A stretch of DNA of 58,693 bases from Bacteroidota bacterium (GCA_023453125.1 JAEXUB010000200.1:1-58693), one strand, 5' to 3'; positions 17,750 to 27,598 are shown, counted from the stretch's first letter. Notes: generated by a model not told the origin, from the letters alone. Numbers and translations: made by a program.

Positions 17750-18571
17750 CTAAACGTTCTCAATAAATCTTTTAATCAGTCTTTCGAAATCGCTTTTTAC
17801 ACGGTTGGCGGTTTCCATTACTTCCGAATGGGATAATTTATTCTCTGAAATTCCCGCGGCCATATTGGTTATGCAGGAGATTCCGGCAACATTCATACCT
17901 ACTGAAGCTCCGTAAACCCCTTCGTGAGCAGTTGACATTCCAACTGCATCGGCTCCGAATAATGAAGCCATTTTAACTTCTGCAGGAGTCTCGTACATTG
18001 GACCCTTTGAAAGCCAGTATACTCCTTCTCTTAAAAGGATTTTTTCTTCGAGGGCTGCCGCTTTTATTTTATTATTTAGAAGAGGAGACGGGAAGTTGCG
18101 GAATGCATTTTTCTGATCCACCGAAATAACTCCGAACAATTCCATCATTTCCTTTTTCAGACTCATTGAATTGACGGATGTCAACAGCATTAAATCCCCT
18201 GCAGAGAAATCGGGATTTACACCTCCAGCGGCATTGGTCAATAATATATTCTTGCATCCAAGTTTGTATGCTATATGAACAGTTACTATACAATCGGATA
18301 TTGAATACCCTTCATAAAAATGGATTCTTCCCTGAAAAAGAAGGAGCTTCTTTCCTTTGTATGTCGCAAAATGGATATACCCTTTGTGCCCTTCAATTGT
18401 AGAAACAGGATAGCCGGGAAGAGTTGTGGTCGAAATGGATTTTACAGTTTCAACTTTTTCGGCAAAATCCCCCAGGCCGCTGCCAAGAATAATTGCTATT
18501 TCGGGAATGAAAGGGGCGTCATTCTTTATTGATTTAACTACCTTGCGGAATTTTTCATTTATATCAATCAT
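17750..18571 (-). CDS. punA: Purine-nucleoside phosphorylase (trimeric class)
   Basis: 273 residues with the phosphate loop 'LGSGLGDF', 'IEGHKGY', 'LTNAAGGVNPDFSAGD' and 'GPMYETPAEVKM...GADAVGMST', all marks of the trimeric PNP/MTAP family. The GVN..D arrangement fits guanosine/inosine phosphorylase. It is the last gene of the cdd-tdk-nupC-punA salvage operon and overlaps nupC by 4 bp. It splits purine nucleosides with phosphate into base and ribose-1-phosphate. Confidence 0.94.
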   Translation of the reverse strand: MIDINEKFRKVVKSIKNDAPFIPEIAIILGSGLGDFAEKVETVKSISTTTLPGYPVSTIEGHKGYIHFATYKGKKLLLFQGRIHFYEGYSISDCIVTVHIAYKLGCKNILLTNAAGGVNPDFSAGDLMLLTSVNSMSLKKEMMELFGVISVDQKNAFRNFPSPLLNNKIKAAALEEKILLREGVYWLSKGPMYETPAEVKMASLFGADAVGMSTAHEGVYGASVGMNVAGISCITNMAAGISENKLSHSEVMETANRVKSDFERLIKRFIENV

Positions 18572-19920
18572 TGTACTAATATCCCTGCCAGAGTGGCTGT
18601 CATTAATGTTGCTAATGTACCTCCCAGGACTGCCTTCAGTCCAAGGGCGGCAATATCTTTTTTACGTGATGGTGCCATCGGACTAATTCCGCCAATCTGA
18701 ATGGCAATAGAAGAGAAATTGGCAAAACCGCATAGTGCGTATGTTGCCATCATCATTCCTTTTGGCGTCATATTCCCGGCCGTAATTATTTTTGTAAGGT
18801 CAAGATATGCTACAAATTCATTTAAAACCACCTTTGTCCCAATCAGACTTCCGAAATTGAATGCATCGTTCCAGGGAACTCCAATGCCGAATGCAAGGTA
18901 TTGAAGAACCATTCCGAAAATGAGCTGCATTGAAAGAGGCTGGCCATAAGTTGTTCTTAAATAATTATTGACTCCGATTAAATCCCCAATTCCGGTGAAC
19001 AGATAATTAACCAGAGCAATTAAGGCGATAAATGCAAGAAGCATTCCTGCAACGTTAAGAGAAAGCTGCAGTCCGTCTGCTGCACCGGTAGCAGCTGCTT
19101 CAATTACATTGGATGCATTTTTTTCTACGTGAAGTTTAACTTCTCCTTTAGTCAAAGGCTCTTCCGTCTCGGGGAAAATGACCTTTGAAATGGCAAGAGA
19201 TGCCGGAGCTGCCATAACGCTTGCAGCAAGCAGCTGAACAGCAAACTTTACCTGCGCTTCATTAACCGGAATCTTCATTACTTCGGCGTATGTCTGACCA
19301 AGCATCTGTATGTAGCTTGCCATCACTCCGCCTGCAATTGTCGCCATACCGCCAACCATTATCGTATATAATTCCGATTTGGTCATTGTTTCGATATAAG
19401 GGCGGATTAAAAGAGGAGCCTCTGTCTGTCCGACAAAAATATTGGCAGTATTCGAAAGGGACTCGGCGCCGCTTGTACCCAGAAGTTTTGACATAACCCA
19501 GGCCATTCCTTTAACAATAAGTTGTAAAATGCCCAGATAGTATAAAAGGGAAGTAAGGCACGAAACAAAAATAATAGTAGGAAGCACCTGAAAAGCGAAA
19601 AAGAAACCAAGGCTGTCGGGGCCGGTTCCTTTAGCAAGATTTCCAAAAACAAACTGGGCCCCTTCCATAGTAAAATTAAGAAGGCTTACAATAGCAGAAC
19701 CGAGCCAGTTGATAGCATCTTTAGGCCATCCGAGCGGGGCAAACCAGCTTCTCAGTGTCTCGCTATGTAAAATAAATATGGCAAAGATAACCTGCATTCC
19801 GATACCGGTAGCTACGAGCCGCCAATTAATCCTTTTTTTATTATTTGAAAAGAGGAATGCAATACCCAAAAGAAGAATTACACCTCCCAATCCTCTAAGC
19901 AGAGAAACGGTAAAATCCAT
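18568..19920 (-). CDS. nupC: Concentrative nucleoside transporter (NupC/CNT)
   Basis: 450 residues with multiple membrane segments. CNT family motifs are visible: 'VGQTEAPLLIRPYI', 'MVGGMATIAGGVMA', 'SLAISKVIFPE' and 'GFANFSSIAIQIGGI'. It imports nucleosides with a cation. It overlaps punA by 4 bp and follows tdk by 8 bp, so uptake, phosphorolysis, phosphorylation and deamination of nucleosides are encoded together. Confidence 0.95.
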   Translation of the reverse strand: MDFTVSLLRGLGGVILLLGIAFLFSNNKKRINWRLVATGIGMQVIFAIFILHSETLRSWFAPLGWPKDAINWLGSAIVSLLNFTMEGAQFVFGNLAKGTGPDSLGFFFAFQVLPTIIFVSCLTSLLYYLGILQLIVKGMAWVMSKLLGTSGAESLSNTANIFVGQTEAPLLIRPYIETMTKSELYTIMVGGMATIAGGVMASYIQMLGQTYAEVMKIPVNEAQVKFAVQLLAASVMAAPASLAISKVIFPETEEPLTKGEVKLHVEKNASNVIEAAATGAADGLQLSLNVAGMLLAFIALIALVNYLFTGIGDLIGVNNYLRTTYGQPLSMQLIFGMVLQYLAFGIGVPWNDAFNFGSLIGTKVVLNEFVAYLDLTKIITAGNMTPKGMMMATYALCGFANFSSIAIQIGGISPMAPSRKKDIAALGLKAVLGGTLATLMTATLAGILVQ

Positions 19921-19928
19921 GCTGATCC

Positions 19929-20507
19929 TTATTTTTCTTCAGGAATATAATGACATTTACGGCAGCGGGCTTCGTAACTATCTGCTGCGCCTACAAGGAC
20001 ACGTTCATTTGACACTATTTTTCTTTGCGTCTTATCGGCAGGGTTACCGCAATTAACGCAAATTGCAAGTGTCTTGGTAATATATTCAGCAATAGCTAAT
20101 AGCTGAGGCATCGGTTCAAAGGGAATTCCACGGTAATCCTGATCCAGGCCTGCTACAATTACCCTTTTCCCTTCATTTGCAAGCTTATTACATACATCTA
20201 TAAGATCATTTGTAAAGAACTGAGCCTCGTCTATGCCTATTACCTGCGCTCCGGAAGCTAATTCAAGAATTTCCGACGGCGTTTCAACCATTATTGAAGG
20301 AAGCGATTGCTCGCTATGGGAGACTATATCGCTTGATGAGTATCTGATATCAATTTTCGGTTTAAATATTTTAACTGTTTGGCGGGCTATTTTAGCTCTT
20401 CTAAGACGGCGTATTAATTCTTCGGTCTTGCCGCTGAACATACATCCGGCTATAACTTCAATCCATCCTGTATTTACAGGAGTAGAGTGGGGGGTATATT
20501 CGTGCAT
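19929..20507 (-). CDS. tdk: Thymidine kinase (type II)
   Basis: 192 residues. The P-loop 'GCMFSGKTEE' starts at residue 21, 'GIDEAQFF' holds the Walker B/catalytic region, and zinc is bound by 'CVNCG' and 'CRKCH'. It phosphorylates thymidine in the salvage pathway. Its ATG shares one base with the stop of cdd (20507). Confidence 0.97.
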   Translation of the reverse strand: MHEYTPHSTPVNTGWIEVIAGCMFSGKTEELIRRLRRAKIARQTVKIFKPKIDIRYSSSDIVSHSEQSLPSIMVETPSEILELASGAQVIGIDEAQFFTNDLIDVCNKLANEGKRVIVAGLDQDYRGIPFEPMPQLLAIAEYITKTLAICVNCGNPADKTQRKIVSNERVLVGAADSYEARCRKCHYIPEEK

Positions 20508-20902
20508 TACTTCAAAAACTCCTCTCCGAACGAAAACGGAATTAATTCTCCCAGTTTAAAACTCTTAAGCTCGTTTTTTTTATTTATCATAATCACTTCA
20601 AGGTCATTTCCGCAGAAATCGTGCAATACGTGACGGCAGGCACCGCAGGGGGGGCAGAACTGCTCTGCATCGCTTGCAATTGCTATCGATTTGAACTTTC
20701 TTTCCCCTTCAAGAAGTGCTGTAAAAAGGGCAGTCCGTTCTGCGCATACAGTCAATCCGTATGAAGAGGACTCAATATTTGCCCCCTGATAAACCTTTCC
20801 ATCTTCTGTTAACAGTGCGGCACCGACGTGAAAATTTGAGTAGACAGGAAGAGCTTTTTTCTTCGATTCAACTGCAATCTCAGCAAGTAATTTATTGTCC
20901 AA
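20507..20902 (-). CDS. cdd: Cytidine deaminase
   Basis: 131 residues. The zinc site is Cys53 in 'VCAERTALF' with Glu55 as the proton shuttle, plus Cys86 and Cys89 in 'CPPCGACRH', matching the homotetrameric short-form enzyme. It converts (deoxy)cytidine to (deoxy)uridine. It is the first gene of the salvage operon, so the promoter should lie in 20903-21031. Confidence 0.97.
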   Translation of the reverse strand: MDNKLLAEIAVESKKKALPVYSNFHVGAALLTEDGKVYQGANIESSSYGLTVCAERTALFTALLEGERKFKSIAIASDAEQFCPPCGACRHVLHDFCGNDLEVIMINKKNELKSFKLGELIPFSFGEEFLK

Positions 20903-21031
20903 AATTTCTCCGAATTTATATGATATTGTGCAAAAATAGACGAATATGTCTATAAATACAAGTGAAGAAAAATAAACAGGCCGGCTTAATATTTCCTGCC
21001 GGAAAAGGTATAATGTATACTAATTAGGGAG
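20903..21031 (-). promoter_or_regulatory. Gap holding the cdd-operon promoter and the end of the helicase operon
   Basis: 129 bp between the helicase stop and the cdd start, both on the minus strand. An imperfect GC-rich inverted repeat (CCGGC/GCCGG, about 12-nt loop, near 20980-21003), followed on the minus strand by a T-rich stretch, could be a weak terminator for the helicase transcript. No promoter boxes can be named with confidence. Confidence 0.35.
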
Positions 21032-23032
21032 TTAGAATTCCTCATCCAGAAGCCATTCTTCGGCAAGTTCTTCAGATACTCCCTCAATAAAGCGGGAGGG
21101 CTTTGCGAAAGTAACCCCCTTGTGCCTTTCGAAAATATGCATCGGATAGGATACATAAAGATTTTGTTTTGCCCTTGTAGAGGCAACATACATCAGCCTG
21201 CGTTCCTCTTCAAGAGAATCAAGGCTTTCAAATGACTGGCTTGAGGGGAAGAATCCATCAGCAGCGTGGATAATAAATACAGAATGCCATTCCAATCCCT
21301 TAGCCGAATGAATTGTTGACAGAGTGAGGTATTCCTTCTCCTTTTCCGTACTCTCAATGTCTATTACGCTATCGCTTGGGGGTTCAAGAGCCATATCCGC
21401 AAGAAAACTATCCAGACTCTTATAATTCTCGGAAATGTTGATAAAAATGTCGAGATCTTTTTTCCTTTTATTAAAGTCATCATATTTATCCTTGAAAATC
21501 GGGTCATAATATTCAAGTACTTTTTCCGCTTTCTCGGCAGGTAGTTTGTTGCCTGTGTGAATATTGTGAATTAGAGTAAAAAGATTGAATATGCTGTCTG
21601 AATACCCTTTAGGAACAACTGCCTCAGATGCAGCTGTAAATGTAATTTTAGATTCCGCAATTGCATCCATTATCATTTGAGCTTTCTTAGGCCCTATTCC
21701 TTCGTGAAGCAGGAGTACCCGGTACCAGCTTACAAAATCCCTTGGATTCTGAGCAATGCGAAGAAATGCAAGAACATCCTTTACGTGAGCAGCCTCAATG
21801 AATTTCATTCCGCCAAACTTAATAAATGGAATATTCGCCTTATTAAGCTCAATTTCCAAATCGAATGAAGAGAATGATGAGCGGAAAAGCACAGAAATGT
21901 CATTTAACGGAACCCCTTCCTCACGGAGTTCGAGAATCCTCTCTACAATAAACCGGCTCTGCATATTCTCATTTGCGGCCGAAATTATTGCCGGAAGCTC
22001 TCCTCCAGTCTTCCTGGTAAATAGGTGTTTAGGAAATTTTTCTATTGCATGCTCAATTATATAATTGGCGAAATTTAGAATTTCCTGTGTGCTGCGGTAA
22101 TTTTCTTCGAGTGTAATTACTTTTGTACCCGGAAAGAGATTCGGAAAACGCATTATGTTTTTAAAATCGGCTCCCCTGAAAGAGTATATTGACTGTGAAT
22201 CGTCCCCGACTACCATGATATTTTGTCTAAGCTGCGCCAGGCCTCTTATAATTTCTGCCTGCAGGTAATTGGTATCCTGGTACTCATCTACCATTATGAA
22301 ATTTATGCCGGAGAGAAAAGTTTTAGCGGCAGGGGACAAGTCAAACAGAAATTTTTTAAGGTATACAAGAAGGTCGTCATAGTCCAGCAGGCTGTTCTTC
22401 TTTTTATACTCTGAATAAAAGATGCTAATCTGGCTGATTTTCTCCAGATACTCTGAAAAATGGGGATATTCTTCAGCGAGTACTTCTTCAATTGTTTTAT
22501 TCGTATTAACAGAAAGACTTATAATTTTAAAGATAGTCTGCTTATTAGGGAAACGTTTTTTGCTTTCGCCAAGCTTAAGCTGCGCTCTTATTAGATTTAT
22601 TACATCCTCGCTGTCCCCCTGATCAAGAATTGTGAAACCATTTTCTAGTCCTACTGCCTTGGCATATTTTCTAAGAGTAAGATTGGCAAAGGAATGAAAT
22701 GTCCCTCCATTGATTTTAGAACATCTGTTATCCAGAAGAATAGCCGCCCGGTCAAGCATTTCCTTTGCAGCCTTTCGTGTAAAAGTAAGGAGCAGAATAG
22801 ACTGGGGATCGTATCCGAGCTCAACAAGACGGGCTACCCTGTAGACAAGAGTTCTTGTTTTACCGCTCCCGGCGCCGGCAATTATGAGGTATACCCCTTC
22901 AACAGCCGAAACAGCTTCGTATTGGGAAGGATTTAATTGGTTCTGATAGTTTATAGAAAACCGGGATTCATCTGCTTTTAAGGCTTCAGATCCCGGCTGA
23001 TTGACTCTTTTCAGTGTATATTTCTTTGCCAT
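21032..23032 (-). CDS. UvrD/PcrA/Rep-family ATP-dependent DNA helicase
   Basis: 666 residues. Superfamily 1 motifs in order: Q-motif region 'LNPSQYEAV', Walker A 'AGAGSGKTRT' (about 52-61), 'LLTFTRKAAKEM', Walker B 'VDEYQDTN', 'VVGDDSQSIYSFRGA', 'LEENYRST', 'LSTIHSAKGLEW' and 'RRLMYVASTRAK'. It is slightly short for PcrA/UvrD because it lacks the long C-terminal tail. It unwinds DNA 3' to 5' in repair or replication restart. Its start lies 22 bp inside the upstream gene, so it is coupled to floA expression. Confidence 0.93.
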   Translation of the reverse strand: MAKKYTLKRVNQPGSEALKADESRFSINYQNQLNPSQYEAVSAVEGVYLIIAGAGSGKTRTLVYRVARLVELGYDPQSILLLTFTRKAAKEMLDRAAILLDNRCSKINGGTFHSFANLTLRKYAKAVGLENGFTILDQGDSEDVINLIRAQLKLGESKKRFPNKQTIFKIISLSVNTNKTIEEVLAEEYPHFSEYLEKISQISIFYSEYKKKNSLLDYDDLLVYLKKFLFDLSPAAKTFLSGINFIMVDEYQDTNYLQAEIIRGLAQLRQNIMVVGDDSQSIYSFRGADFKNIMRFPNLFPGTKVITLEENYRSTQEILNFANYIIEHAIEKFPKHLFTRKTGGELPAIISAANENMQSRFIVERILELREEGVPLNDISVLFRSSFSSFDLEIELNKANIPFIKFGGMKFIEAAHVKDVLAFLRIAQNPRDFVSWYRVLLLHEGIGPKKAQMIMDAIAESKITFTAASEAVVPKGYSDSIFNLFTLIHNIHTGNKLPAEKAEKVLEYYDPIFKDKYDDFNKRKKDLDIFINISENYKSLDSFLADMALEPPSDSVIDIESTEKEKEYLTLSTIHSAKGLEWHSVFIIHAADGFFPSSQSFESLDSLEEERRLMYVASTRAKQNLYVSYPMHIFERHKGVTFAKPSRFIEGVSEELAEEWLLDEEF

Positions 23033-23595
23033 TTACGGTATGCTTTCGGTTTATTCATTATTTCGGATAGAAGAACCAGTTCCTGCAGCCCTTCCTTCTG
23101 CCGAAAAAGATTTTTAATAGCAACAAGCTGACGGTTATCGACTCTCTTAATCGATTCGACTGCAGGTATTGAGCTTGTCTGAAGAGAGGATGAAACATTA
23201 ACATTGGAAAGTTTATCATAGTCAACGTCGGGTACGTCTTTAGGGACGTAGGCAGGATCCAGGGTTCTATAATCAGTATCCTTTTCCTTCGATGCACTCC
23301 AGTCATAGCTCAATCCGGAATCAAGGCCCCTGTCATTTTCTCTTTCAGTAGAAGAATTCCAGTCAAAAGTTGAATCGGAGTCGTATGAGAATTCGGTATC
23401 CTGATGTTTTACCGGCTCTTTGGAACGCGGAATACCGGCGGGTTCCCAGGTTCTCCTTATATTCCCGTCCCCTGGCTTTTTAACAGGAGGCTTTTTCTGA
23501 TTCTGCTGCTGCTTTTTATTCGCATCCGAAATTATTTTGGCTACGAATACTATTATACCGATTATAATCGGAAGCAGGTCTGAAAATTTATCCAT
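23011..23595 (-). CDS. Membrane-anchored hypothetical protein between floA and helicase
   Basis: 194 residues. One hydrophobic segment at about 7-25 ('LLPIIIGIIVFVAKII') is followed by a Lys/Gln/Pro-rich stretch and a long, acidic, low-complexity region rich in Asp, Ser and Tyr, which is probably disordered. The C-terminal 35 residues ('KNLFRQKEGLQELVLLSEIMNK...KAYR') look helical and resemble C-terminal pieces of Bacteroidota/Chlorobi hypothetical proteins. No function can be named. It overlaps floA by 8 bp and the helicase by 22 bp. Confidence 0.7.
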   Translation of the reverse strand: MDKFSDLLPIIIGIIVFVAKIISDANKKQQQNQKKPPVKKPGDGNIRRTWEPAGIPRSKEPVKHQDTEFSYDSDSTFDWNSSTERENDRGLDSGLSYDWSASKEKDTDYRTLDPAYVPKDVPDVDYDKLSNVNVSSSLQTSSIPAVESIKRVDNRQLVAIKNLFRQKEGLQELVLLSEIMNKPKAYRKWQRNIH

Positions 23596-24586
23596 TTTGA
23601 TCCTTATCTTTTTTTACCTCGTCAGGCTTTGCAATAGCAGTTCTCATATCAGTATCAGCCTGAATGTTTTTGAGATTATAATAATCCATAATTCCAAGGT
23701 TTCCGCTTCTGAAGGCTTCAGCAATTGAGCGGGGTATTTCGGCTTCGGCTTCAACCACGCGTGCTCTCATTTTTGCAACTTCAGCTACCATCTCTTGTTC
23801 CGATGCAACAGCAGCCGCTCTTCTTTCTTCGGCTTTGGCTCGAGCAACTTTAAGATCGGCTTCGGCCTGATTTGCCTGAAGGATAGCTCCTATGTTGCTT
23901 CCAACGTCAACGTCTGCTATATCAATTGAAAGAATTTCAAATGCTGTTCCCGCATCCAGACCTTTTGAAAGAACCACTTTTGAAATACTGTCCGGGTTTT
24001 CAAGCACTTCCTTGTGGGATTTGCTTGAACCGATTGTTGAAACAATTCCTTCGCCAACGCGGGCAAGAATTGTTGCTTCACCAGCGCCTCCGACCAGTCT
24101 TTCAATATTTGCTCTAACGGTTATTCTTGCAATTGCTTTTAACTGGATACCGTCTTTAGCAACGGCTGCTACCATTGGTGTCTCAATAACGCGGGGAATA
24201 ACCGACATTTTAACAGCGTCAAGAACGTCTCTACCGGCAAGATCAATTGCGGATGCTTTCTCGAAACTTAAATCAAGATTAGCTTTGTGAGCTGATATAA
24301 GGGCGTTTACTACGTTTGTTACATTTCCGCCGGCAAGAAAGTGGGCTTCGAGATGCCCGGTTTCAAGGGGAATACCCGCCTTAGTCGCTGATATCAAATT
24401 CCTGACTATAACATAAGGGGATACCTTTCTTAATCTCATTCCGACTAAATCTCTGAATATCTTAACCTTCACGCCTGAAAAATATGCGGTAATAAATAAT
24501 CCAACTGGTACAAAGTAGGTAAGTATTATAAGAAAAATTACCACTGCGACTATAATAATAACTGATAAAGCAACTACCGGCTCCAT
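23588..24586 (-). CDS. floA: Flotillin-like protein FloA (YqfA family)
   Basis: 332 residues. One membrane anchor near the N-terminus (about 5-30) is followed by the UPF0365/FloA body: 'RLRKVSPYVIVRNLISATKAGI', an SPFH-like region, then a long Ala/Glu/Arg-rich helix ('AEERRAAAVASEQEM'). Bacterial FloA organises functional membrane microdomains. Usually it stands beside yqeZ (NfeD), which is absent here. It opens the floA-hypothetical-helicase operon. Confidence 0.92.
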   Translation of the reverse strand: MEPVVALSVIIIVAVVIFLIILTYFVPVGLFITAYFSGVKVKIFRDLVGMRLRKVSPYVIVRNLISATKAGIPLETGHLEAHFLAGGNVTNVVNALISAHKANLDLSFEKASAIDLAGRDVLDAVKMSVIPRVIETPMVAAVAKDGIQLKAIARITVRANIERLVGGAGEATILARVGEGIVSTIGSSKSHKEVLENPDSISKVVLSKGLDAGTAFEILSIDIADVDVGSNIGAILQANQAEADLKVARAKAEERRAAAVASEQEMVAEVAKMRARVVEAEAEIPRSIAEAFRSGNLGIMDYYNLKNIQADTDMRTAIAKPDEVKKDKDQNG

Positions 24587-24957
24587 TCTTACTCCTTATT
24601 ATTAGGGAAAAATTATTCGTTAAAATTATGAAAAAAAAAGACTATTACAAGTTCCATCTTTTGAAGAGCCTTTTTCCTCCCCATTTTGACTGGTATTTGT
24701 TATACATAAAGAGATTAAATGTCGTTTTAATAAACAATTAAAAAAATTAAAATCGGAATTTATTAAACTTCTCATTTCAATCGCCGAATATAACCGGGTT
24801 AGAGATAAAGTAAGAAAAACCTCATAAATAAGCTGAAAATGAGGTAATTTGTTAAAATCCAAAATTCTTGATAAGTCTTTTCTCTATCTGTATATTTATG
24901 TGAACATTTTAACCCGATTTACTGTTTAAGAATATAAAAGGAAAAAAAGGACTTTTT
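24587..24957. promoter_or_regulatory. 371-bp divergent AT-rich gap between floA and clpC
   Basis: No convincing gene: the only longer reading frame (minus strand, 78 codons) has no homology-like features. The gap should carry the floA promoter (leftward) and the clpC promoter (rightward). A 7-bp inverted repeat, ACCTCAT/ATGAGGT (24819-24825 and 24839-24845), is followed on the minus strand by TTTTT, so it may be a terminator against antisense transcription or an operator. I see no CIRCE or CtsR-type site. Confidence 0.5.
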
Positions 24958-27465
24958 ATGGAAGGAAATTTTTCAGAACGCGTTCAGGAAGTTATTAGAT
25001 TAAGCCGGGAAGAAGCTTTACGTTTAGGACACGACTATATCGGAACTGAGCATTTGCTATTGGGAATAATCAGGGAAGGACAGGGGGTTGCAGTAAAAAT
25101 TCTCCGCAATCTGGATGTTGACCTTGTTAAACTCAAAAAGGCCATTGAAGATACAGTCCGTTCTGCCGGAGGTACACTTACCATAGGAAATATACCTCTC
25201 ACAAAACAGGCGGAAAAAGTATTAAAAATCACCCAGATTGAATCTAAGATCTTCAAGTCCGACATTATCGGAACAGAGCATATTCTTCTTGCCATCTTAA
25301 GGGACGAAGATAATATTGCTACCCAGCTTCTTCATCAGTTTAATGTTACATACGATAACACCAGAGCTGAACTGAATAATATTCTAAACAGCAGATCTTC
25401 TGAAAAAGGAGTATTCGGACAGCCCCAGGTTGGAGCAATTCCCGGTAAGAAGACCGATAAAAACAAGACTCCCGTGCTTGATAATTTCGGCAGAGACCTT
25501 ACAAAACTCGCTATTGAGGATAAACTTGATCCTGTAATCGGAAGGGAAAAGGAAATTGAAAGAGTTGCACAGGTCCTCAGCAGAAGAAAAAAGAATAATC
25601 CGGTTCTTATTGGCGAACCCGGTGTAGGCAAGACTGCCATTGCCGAAGGGCTCGCACTTAAAATAATTCAGAGAAAAGTCCCCAGAATTCTGCAGGATAA
25701 GAGAATTGTTACTCTGGACCTGGCGGGACTTGTAGCCGGTACTAAATACCGGGGACAGTTCGAAGAAAGAATGAAAGCTTTAATGACCGAATTGGAAAAA
25801 GCAGACGACGTAATTTTATTTATAGACGAACTCCATACGATAGTTGGCGCGGGAGGAGCTTCAGGATCGCTTGATGCTTCAAATATGTTCAAGCCGGCAT
25901 TAGCAAGAGGAGATATACAGTGCATTGGAGCGACCACTCTTGACGAATACAGAAAATTCATTGAAACAGACGGAGCACTTGACCGCAGGTTTCAGAAAGT
26001 TATGGTAGATCCTCCTTCGGTTGATGAAACGATTCAGATTCTTGAGTTTATAAAGTTCAAGTATGAAGAACACCATCACGTAAAGTATTCCAAAGAAGCT
26101 ATTGATACAGCAGTAAAGTTGAGCGACAGATACATAACCGACCGGTTTTTGCCCGATAAGGCAATAGACGTACTTGACGAGGCTGGTTCGCGCGTTCATA
26201 TGGGAAATTTTACCGTGTCGGAAGATATAATTAAACTCGAAGAGGAAATTGAAAAAATCAAACAGCAGAAGACTCAGGTAGTTAAACAGCAGGATTATGA
26301 AGAAGCTGCACGCCTGCGCGACAGGGAAAGAACTCTGCTGAATGACCTCGAAATTGCCAAACGAGAATGGGAGACAAAAACACGCGATATGGTTTATGAT
26401 GTAAGCGAGGATGATATTGCTACCGTTGTCTCAATGATGACCGGAATTCCTGTTACAAGAGTAGTACAGGCCGAATCGGAAAAACTGATGAATATGGAAA
26501 CAGCCCTGAAAGGGAAAATTGTCGGCCAGGATGAAGCTGTTATTAAACTTACAAAAGCCATACGCAGGACAAGAGCCGGATTAAAGAGAGCCAATAAGCC
26601 GATCGGAAGTTTTGTATTCCTAGGTCCTACAGGTGTAGGAAAGACTGAAATGGCAAAAGTACTGGCTAAATACCTGTTTGATAAAGAAGATGCTCTTATA
26701 AGAATTGATATGAGCGAATATATGGAAAAATTTGCCGTATCTAGACTTGTCGGGGCCCCTCCCGGGTATGTTGGTTATGAAGAAGGGGGACAGCTTACCG
26801 AGAAAGTAAGAAGAAAACCCTATTCGGTTGTACTTTTTGATGAAATTGAAAAAGCTCACCCGGATGTTTTCAATCTCCTGCTTCAGGCTCTTGATGACGG
26901 GCAGATGACAGACAGCCTTGGAAGAAGAGTGGATTTCAAGAACACTATAATCATTATGACTTCAAATGTCGGCACAAAGGAGATAAAATCCACCGGAGGA
27001 ATTGGATTCGGCGGAGAAAACCAGGCAGACCAGTATAGTCATTTAAAGAATACCGTTGAAGATGCAATGAAAAAACTCTTCAATCCGGAATTCCTAAACA
27101 GAATTGATGAGACAATTGTTTTCAGGAATCTCGATAAGGAAGACATAAAACAGATTATTGCTATTGAAATGAAAGACCTTATTAAGAATCTGGCCAACAA
27201 TAAAATGGAAGTTGAGCTTACTGACGATGCAAAGAATTTTCTTGCAGATAAAGGATACGACCCAAAATACGGGGCACGTCCTTTGAAAAGGGCTATTCAG
27301 AAATATATTGAAGACCCTCTGGCCGAAGAACTCCTTTTAGGCAACATTAAAGAAGGAGACAAAATAATTGTTAAGCATAAAGAAGGCACTGAAGGATTGT
27401 TCTTTGAACCGGAAAGGAAAGAAGAGGACCATAAGGAGAATGAATCCTTAAAGAAGGAAGAATAA
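24958..27465 (+). CDS. clpC: ATP-dependent Clp protease ATPase subunit ClpC
   Basis: 835 residues. Order: two N-terminal Clp repeats (about 1-150, 'EHLLLGIIREGQGVA' and 'EHILLAILRDE'), AAA-1 with Walker A 'GEPGVGKT' near 219 and 'LFIDELHTIVGAG', a UVR motif ('DYEEAARLRDRE'), AAA-2 with 'GPTGVGKT' near 556 and 'LFDEIEKAHPDV', and a C-terminal D2-small domain. It unfolds proteins for ClpP. The UVR segment and the tail separate it from ClpB. It has its own upstream region and is followed by a terminator. Confidence 0.96.
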   Translation: MEGNFSERVQEVIRLSREEALRLGHDYIGTEHLLLGIIREGQGVAVKILRNLDVDLVKLKKAIEDTVRSAGGTLTIGNIPLTKQAEKVLKITQIESKIFKSDIIGTEHILLAILRDEDNIATQLLHQFNVTYDNTRAELNNILNSRSSEKGVFGQPQVGAIPGKKTDKNKTPVLDNFGRDLTKLAIEDKLDPVIGREKEIERVAQVLSRRKKNNPVLIGEPGVGKTAIAEGLALKIIQRKVPRILQDKRIVTLDLAGLVAGTKYRGQFEERMKALMTELEKADDVILFIDELHTIVGAGGASGSLDASNMFKPALARGDIQCIGATTLDEYRKFIETDGALDRRFQKVMVDPPSVDETIQILEFIKFKYEEHHHVKYSKEAIDTAVKLSDRYITDRFLPDKAIDVLDEAGSRVHMGNFTVSEDIIKLEEEIEKIKQQKTQVVKQQDYEEAARLRDRERTLLNDLEIAKREWETKTRDMVYDVSEDDIATVVSMMTGIPVTRVVQAESEKLMNMETALKGKIVGQDEAVIKLTKAIRRTRAGLKRANKPIGSFVFLGPTGVGKTEMAKVLAKYLFDKEDALIRIDMSEYMEKFAVSRLVGAPPGYVGYEEGGQLTEKVRRKPYSVVLFDEIEKAHPDVFNLLLQALDDGQMTDSLGRRVDFKNTIIIMTSNVGTKEIKSTGGIGFGGENQADQYSHLKNTVEDAMKKLFNPEFLNRIDETIVFRNLDKEDIKQIIAIEMKDLIKNLANNKMEVELTDDAKNFLADKGYDPKYGARPLKRAIQKYIEDPLAEELLLGNIKEGDKIIVKHKEGTEGLFFEPERKEEDHKENESLKKEE

Positions 27466-27496
27466 CGGTTTTTCTTCCGGTTAAAGCTTAAAAATT

Positions 27497-27533
27497 GGGA
27501 TGACGGGGGTAAAAACTTCTCATCCCTATTTTT
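27497..27533 (+). terminator. Intrinsic terminator after clpC
   Basis: A 7-bp stem GGGATGA/TCATCCC (27497-27503 with 27520-27526) with a 16-nt loop, followed by TATTTTT. It is about 30 bp after the clpC stop. Confidence 0.65.
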
Positions 27534-27590
27534 GTGCCCGAAAATGATAAATTCCTTCATATTCTTTATCTCATTTAAGCAAAAAGATGT

Positions 27591-27598
27591 TATTTTTG
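27591..27598 (+). promoter_or_regulatory. Bacteroidota-like -7 box before pyrE
   Basis: TATTTTTG fits the TAnnTTTG -7 element of Bacteroidota promoters and lies 24 bp before the chosen pyrE ATG. A second copy sits at 27527-27534 in the terminator T-run. A matching -33 TTTG box is not obvious, and use of this promoter class in this organism is unproven. Confidence 0.35.

Noticed and set aside
24626..24862. 78-codon minus-strand frame in the floA-clpC gap
   Set aside because: No ribosome site, no recognisable motif, and low-complexity AT-rich DNA; more likely regulatory spacer.
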